64,000 nt of DNA from Methylobacterium nonmethylotrophicum (GTDB lineage Bacteria; Pseudomonadota; Alphaproteobacteria; Rhizobiales; Beijerinckiaceae): contig NZ_SRLB01000027.1 of assembly GCF_004745635.1 (NCBI RefSeq), forward strand, positions 1-64,000. Reading direction: 5' to 3'. The notes under the pieces are model-generated. The model saw only the letters and a list, made by a program, of their open reading frames with translations. It was not told the DNA's origin and did no database searches. Numbering within the stretch: the stretch's first letter is position 1; each line of letters starts with the position of its first letter. The translations under genes were made by a program, and so were the position numbers. Below, one piece after another: positions 60,229-64,000 of this stretch.

Positions 60229-60741
60229 TCACTCCAGCCCCAGCCCGCGCCGCAGCCACGCCGCGTAGTGCTCGGCGATGTAGGTGACGCGCCGGCGCTC
60301 CGAGGCCGGGTCGTACCAGGCCCCGCCCGAGCTGGCTTTGGTCGCGGAGAGCTGGGGATGGCGCAGCAGCACCGTGCCGCGCCGGTCGACCACCAGGGCC
60401 TCGCCCTCGAGGTAGTCGGTGTTGGTGGCGTTGCCGCCGCCGAAGCGGGTCTCGCTGCCGGCATAGGGATTGAGCGAGATTCCGGTCACCCGCACCACCA
60501 GGGTCGGGCCGGGGCCGCCGACCCGGTCGGCGAAGGACCGGGCGAGCGCCGCCTGCAACTCGCCCCGCACCCCCTCCGCGTAGGGACCGAGTCCGCGGGC
60601 AAGGAGCGGCCGGACATCGACCTGGATGGCGGAGAAGCGCGTCGCCGGCGACAGGGCGGCGTCCTGCGCGCTCGCCGGCAGGGCGGCCGCCGTCACGGCG
60701 GCCGCGACCAGGGATCTGAACCAGCGCAGCATCCGCGTCAT
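60229..60741 (-). CDS. Exported protein of unknown function
   Basis: This 170-residue protein has a signal peptide (WFRSLVAAAVTAAALPASAQ). A soluble domain follows, with FSAIQVDVRPLLARGLGPYAEGVRGELQAALARSFADRV, LVVRVTGISLNPYAGSE and VTYIAEHYAAWLRRGLGLE. Its pattern of a short helix-strand domain suggests a DUF-type periplasmic protein, and no catalytic motif is seen. ATG 60741 or 60732 are both possible starts; a longer form from 60792 is less likely. It is followed by greA on the same strand upstream. Confidence 0.7.
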   Translation of the reverse strand: MTRMLRWFRSLVAAAVTAAALPASAQDAALSPATRFSAIQVDVRPLLARGLGPYAEGVRGELQAALARSFADRVGGPGPTLVVRVTGISLNPYAGSETRFGGGNATNTDYLEGEALVVDRRGTVLLRHPQLSATKASSGGAWYDPASERRRVTYIAEHYAAWLRRGLGLE

Positions 60742-60844
60742 CTCCCGGGCACCCGAAGGGGCACCTCGCGACTGCCGAGATAGCCCCGGCACGCCGTTGC
60801 GGCAACGCTTCCGCGGCGATCCGCCGGACGCATCGTCGACGCGC

Positions 60845-61321
60845 TCAGACGCCGAACTGGATGCCGACGATCTCGTAGGACTTGCCGCCGCCCGGGGTGA
60901 CGACCTCGACGGTGTCGCCGACGCCCTTGCCGATCAGCGCGCGGGCGATCGGCGAGGTGATCGAGACGCGGCCGGCGCGCACGTCGGCCTCCGGCTCGCC
61001 GACGATCTGGTAGGTCTTCTCCTCCTCGGTGTCCTCGTCGATCAGCTTGACGGTGGCGCCGAACTTGATCTTCGTCCCGGAGAGCTTCGCGACGTCGATG
61101 ACCTCGGCCCGGGAGATCAGGCTCTCGAGCTCCAGCACCCGGCCCTCGTTGAGGGACTGCGCCTCCTTGGCAGCGTGGTACTCGGCATTCTCCGACAGGT
61201 CGCCGAGCGCGCGGGCCTCCGCGATCGCCTGGATGATCCGCGGGCGCTCCTCCTGCTGGCGGCGCTTCAGCTCCGCCTCGAGATCCGCGAATCCCCGTAC
61301 CGTGATCGGAACCTTGTCCAT
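60845..61321 (-). CDS. greA: Transcription elongation factor GreA
   Basis: This 158-residue factor rescues backtracked RNA polymerase by stimulating RNA cleavage. Its N-terminal coiled coil carries the conserved acidic tip in ENAEYHAAKEAQSLNEGRV (about residues 40-60). The C-terminal FKBP-like domain includes VSITSPIARALIGKGVGDTVEV. It follows carB after 124 bases, with a hairpin in between. The carB-greA order is common in Alphaproteobacteria. Confidence 0.97.
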   Translation of the reverse strand: MDKVPITVRGFADLEAELKRRQQEERPRIIQAIAEARALGDLSENAEYHAAKEAQSLNEGRVLELESLISRAEVIDVAKLSGTKIKFGATVKLIDEDTEEEKTYQIVGEPEADVRAGRVSITSPIARALIGKGVGDTVEVVTPGGGKSYEIVGIQFGV

Positions 61322-61348
61322 CGTCGTCGTCTCGCGTCACAAATAATC

Positions 61349-61382
61349 GGCCCGGCGAGAGGGCTGCACTCTCGACCGGGCC
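61349..61382 (-). terminator. Hairpin between carB and greA
   Basis: On the minus strand GGCCCGG-T-CGAGAG pairs with CTCTCG-CCGGGCC (13 pairs with one bulge) around a seven-base loop, followed by GATTATTTG. It is 28 bases upstream of the greA start, so it could end carB transcription or be part of the greA leader. Confidence 0.55.
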
Positions 61383-61445
61383 TGTTTCCGATTGTCTCCC
61401 GCGGGTGCGAGAGGATGAGGTGAGGTCTACCCGCGACCGAACGTA

Positions 61446-64000
61446 CTAGGCCGCGAAATATTCCTGCAGGGCCCGCACCTCGAGATCGTCCTCGAGATAG
61501 GCCTTGATCCCCTCCGCCGCCGCCATGGCTCCGGCGAGAGTGGTGTAGTACGGCACTTTATGCAAGAGGGCGGCCCGGCGCAGAGAGCGGGAGTCCGACA
61601 GGGCGCCGGCGCCCTCCGTGGTGTTGAACACCAGGTGGATGTCGCCGTTCTTGATCGCGTCGACCACGTGCGGCCGGCCTTCCAGCACCTTGTTGATGCG
61701 GGCCGCCGGGACGCCGTTCTCGACGAGGTAGCGCTGCGTGCCGGTGGTCGCCACCACCGCGAAGCCGACCTCGGCGAGGAGCTTGATCGCCGGCAGGATG
61801 CGGGCCTTGTCGTCGTCGCGCACCGAGACGAAGACCGTCCCGCTGCGCGGCACCTGGGTGCCGGAGCCGAGCTGGCTCTTGGCGAAGGCGACGCCGAAGC
61901 CGCGGTCGAGGCCGATGACCTCGCCGGTCGAGCGCATCTCCGGCCCGAGAAGCACGTCGACCCCGGGGAAGCGGGCGAAGGGGAAGACCGCCTCCTTGAC
62001 GGCGATGTGGGCCAAGGTCTTGGGCTTGAGGCCGAACGAGGCGAGGGGCTCGCCGGCCATGATCCGGGCGGCGATCTTGGCGATGGGCTCGCCGATCACC
62101 TTGGCGACGAACGGCACCGTGCGCGAGGCGCGCGGGTTGACCTCCAGCACGTAGATCTCGCCGTCCTTGATCGCGTACTGCACGTTCATCAGGCCGCCGA
62201 CTTCGAGGGCCAACGCCAGGCCGCGGGTCTGGCGCTCCAGTTCGGCGATGGTCTCAGGGGACAGCGAGCGCGGCGGCAGCGAGCAGGCCGAGTCGCCGGA
62301 GTGGATGCCCGCCTCCTCGATGTGCTCCATGATGCCGGCGATGAACACATCCTTCCCGTCCGAGACAGCGTCGACGTCGACCTCGATCGCATCCGACAGG
62401 TAGCGGTCGAACAGGAGCGGGTTCTTGCCCAGCACCGTGTTGATCTGGCCGGTCTTGTCGTTGGGGTAGCGCGCCTTGACGTCCGACGGGATCAGGCTCG
62501 GCAGGGTGTCGAGCAGGTAGTCGGCGAACTGGGTCTCGTCGCGGATGATCGCCATCGCGCGCCCGCCGAGCACGTAGGAGGGCCGTACCACGAAGGGCAG
62601 GCCGAGATCGGCGGCGATCAGCCGGCTCTGCTCGACCGAGTAGGCGATGCCGTTCTTGGGCTGCTTGAGGTGCAGCTTGTCGAGCAGGCGCTTGAAGCGG
62701 TCGCGGTCCTCGGCGAGGTCGATCGCGTCCGGCGAGGTGCCGAGGATCGGCACGCCGGCCTCCTCAAGCGCCCGGGCGAGCTTCAGCGGGGTCTGGCCGC
62801 CGAACTGCACGATGACGCCGTGCAGCGTGCCGGCCTGCCGCTCGGTCTCGATGATCTCGAGCACGTCCTCGGCGGTCAGCGGCTCGAAGTAGAGCCGGTC
62901 CGAGGTGTCGTAGTCGGTCGAGACCGTCTCCGGGTTGCAGTTGACCATGATGGTCTCGTAGCCGGCATCCGACAGCGCGAAGCAGGCGTGGCAGCAGCAA
63001 TAGTCGAACTCGATGCCCTGGCCGATCCGGTTCGGGCCGCCGCCGAGGATGATCACCTTCTTCTCGCCCGAGGGCTCGGCCTCGTCCGCCACCGCGCCGG
63101 CGAAGGGCGCGACGTAGGTCGAGTACATGTAGGCGGTCGGCGACTTGAACTCCGCCGCGCAGGTGTCGATGCGCTTGAAGACCGGGCGCACCGCGAGCGC
63201 CCGGCGGGCGGCGCGCACCGCGCCCTCGTCGGTCCCGGCGAGCACCGCGAGGCGCGCGTCGGAGAATCCCGCCGCCTTGAGCTGGCGGAAGGCGCCGGCG
63301 GTCTTCGGCAGGCCGAAGCGCTTCACCTTGGTCTCGAGGTCGATGATGCCCTGGAGCTGCTCCAGGAACCACGGGTCGATCCTGCACGAGGCGTGGACCT
63401 CCTCGTGGCTGACGCCGAGGCGCAGCGCCTGCGCCACCTTGAGCAGCCGGTCCGGGGTCGGCGTGCCGATCGCCGCCTTGATGGCGTTGCGGTCGTCGCC
63501 CTTGCCGAGGCCCTCGATCTCGATGTCGTCGAGGCCGGTCAAGCCGGTCTCGAGGGAGCGCAGGGCCTTCTGGAGCGACTCCGCAAAGGTGCGGCCGATC
63601 GCCATCGCCTCGCCGACCGACTTCATGGCGGTGGTCAGGGTCGGCTCGGCACCCGGGAACTTCTCGAAGGCGAAGCGCGGGATCTTGGTGACGACGTAGT
63701 CGATCGTCGGCTCGAACGAGGCCGGGGTGGCCCCGCCGGTGATGTCGTTGGCGATCTCGTCGAGGGTGTAGCCGACCGCAAGCTTGGCCGCGACCTTGGC
63801 GATCGGGAAGCCGGTCGCCTTCGAGGCGAGCGCCGAGGAGCGCGAGACGCGCGGGTTCATCTCGATCACGATCATCCGGCCGGTGGCCGGGTCGATGGCG
63901 AACTGCACGTTCGAGCCGCCGGTCTCGACGCCGATCTCGCGCAGGACCGCGAGCGAGGCGTCGCGCATGCGCTGGTATTCCTTGTCGGTCAGCGTCAGGG
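61446..64000 (-). CDS. carB: Carbamoyl-phosphate synthase large subunit, 3' part
   Basis: About 850 codons from the C-terminal end are present; the N-terminal part lies beyond the right edge. The ATP-grasp parts are seen (e.g. GGGPNRIGQGIEFDYCCCHA, VIEFGGQTP-like VQFGGQTPLKLARAL, NPRASRTVPFVAKVIG). The C-terminal MGS-like allosteric domain follows (about last 140 residues; VVATTGTQRYLVENGV). CarB uses glutamine-derived ammonia, bicarbonate and two ATP to make carbamoyl phosphate for arginine and pyrimidine synthesis. It is truncated by the window only, not broken. Confidence 0.97.
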   Translation of the reverse strand, partial: LTLTDKEYQRMRDASLAVLREIGVETGGSNVQFAIDPATGRMIVIEMNPRVSRSSALASKATGFPIAKVAAKLAVGYTLDEIANDITGGATPASFEPTIDYVVTKIPRFAFEKFPGAEPTLTTAMKSVGEAMAIGRTFAESLQKALRSLETGLTGLDDIEIEGLGKGDDRNAIKAAIGTPTPDRLLKVAQALRLGVSHEEVHASCRIDPWFLEQLQGIIDLETKVKRFGLPKTAGAFRQLKAAGFSDARLAVLAGTDEGAVRAARRALAVRPVFKRIDTCAAEFKSPTAYMYSTYVAPFAGAVADEAEPSGEKKVIILGGGPNRIGQGIEFDYCCCHACFALSDAGYETIMVNCNPETVSTDYDTSDRLYFEPLTAEDVLEIIETERQAGTLHGVIVQFGGQTPLKLARALEEAGVPILGTSPDAIDLAEDRDRFKRLLDKLHLKQPKNGIAYSVEQSRLIAADLGLPFVVRPSYVLGGRAMAIIRDETQFADYLLDTLPSLIPSDVKARYPNDKTGQINTVLGKNPLLFDRYLSDAIEVDVDAVSDGKDVFIAGIMEHIEEAGIHSGDSACSLPPRSLSPETIAELERQTRGLALALEVGGLMNVQYAIKDGEIYVLEVNPRASRTVPFVAKVIGEPIAKIAARIMAGEPLASFGLKPKTLAHIAVKEAVFPFARFPGVDVLLGPEMRSTGEVIGLDRGFGVAFAKSQLGSGTQVPRSGTVFVSVRDDDKARILPAIKLLAEVGFAVVATTGTQRYLVENGVPAARINKVLEGRPHVVDAIKNGDIHLVFNTTEGAGALSDSRSLRRAALLHKVPYYTTLAGAMAAAEGIKAYLEDDLEVRALQEYFAA

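Overview
The window is a contiguous stretch of very GC-rich chromosome from an alphaproteobacterium. Its gene content and protein sequences fit the Hyphomicrobiales, most likely Methylobacterium or a close relative. The pointers are two enzymes of the ethylmalonyl-CoA pathway (mesaconyl-CoA hydratase and the long methylsuccinyl-CoA dehydrogenase), FlbT/FlaF flagellar regulation, a pal-cpoB-tilS-ftsH-glmM block, and GGWYLRGD-type outer membrane proteins. The genus is inferred, not proven. I see no prophage, insertion sequence, CRISPR array or plasmid backbone.

Layout: 1-3.5 kb holds a tRNA-Ala(CGC) with its promoter, YggT, a DUF167 protein, mesaconyl-CoA hydratase, MntR and a LysR regulator. 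3.7-7.9 kb is the succinate dehydrogenase operon sdhCDAB, interrupted between sdhA and sdhB by a coiled-coil ORF and a DUF433 ORF. 8-16 kb holds an Inh-like lipoprotein, a membrane-tethered TAXI protein, rplM-rpsI with a structured leader, a thioesterase, an enoyl-CoA hydratase plus CoA-binding pair, MgtE, an iron-permease-family protein and a single-domain response regulator. 16.4-22.8 kb is the envelope block pal-cpoB-tilS-ftsH-glmM. 23-26.2 kb is a surface-protein cluster: two paralogous beta-barrel proteins and an omptin. 26.2-32.3 kb holds an SDR, methylsuccinyl-CoA dehydrogenase, an unlisted 59-residue ORF, a glycosyltransferase and a Do-family protease.

32.4-46.7 kb is a leftward flagellar cluster: DUF1217 protein, flgF, fliI, flgE, flgK, flgL, flaF, flbT, flgD, fliQ, flhA, fliR, FliJ-like, rod-binding protein, FlgN-like and FliL-like genes. 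It carries export-gate, ATPase, hook, junction and regulatory parts, while flagellin, motor and switch genes lie elsewhere. A PilZ protein, an FkbM methyltransferase and a DedA protein follow. 49.2-59.3 kb is an MdtABC-type tripartite efflux operon (adaptor, two RND pumps, outer membrane factor). 60-64 kb ends with an exported protein, greA and the 3' part of carB.

The most unusual signal is a set of composite palindromic elements in the efflux operon. Two 171-bp elements sit in the mdtA/mdtB and mdtB/mdtC gaps at identical offsets in gaps of identical size. Their outer arms match in direct orientation, but their cores match in inverted orientation. A third, 213-bp element lies inside the open reading frame of the outer membrane factor, immediately before its lipoprotein signal. 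A related nested palindrome lies at 29.2-29.4 kb. Other points are a roughly 65-residue Ala/Ser/Thr insertion in MdtC, a promoter-hairpin-U-tract leader before rplM, near-CtrA-type TTAA-N7 sites before envelope and flagellar-edge genes, and the two-ORF insertion in the sdh operon.
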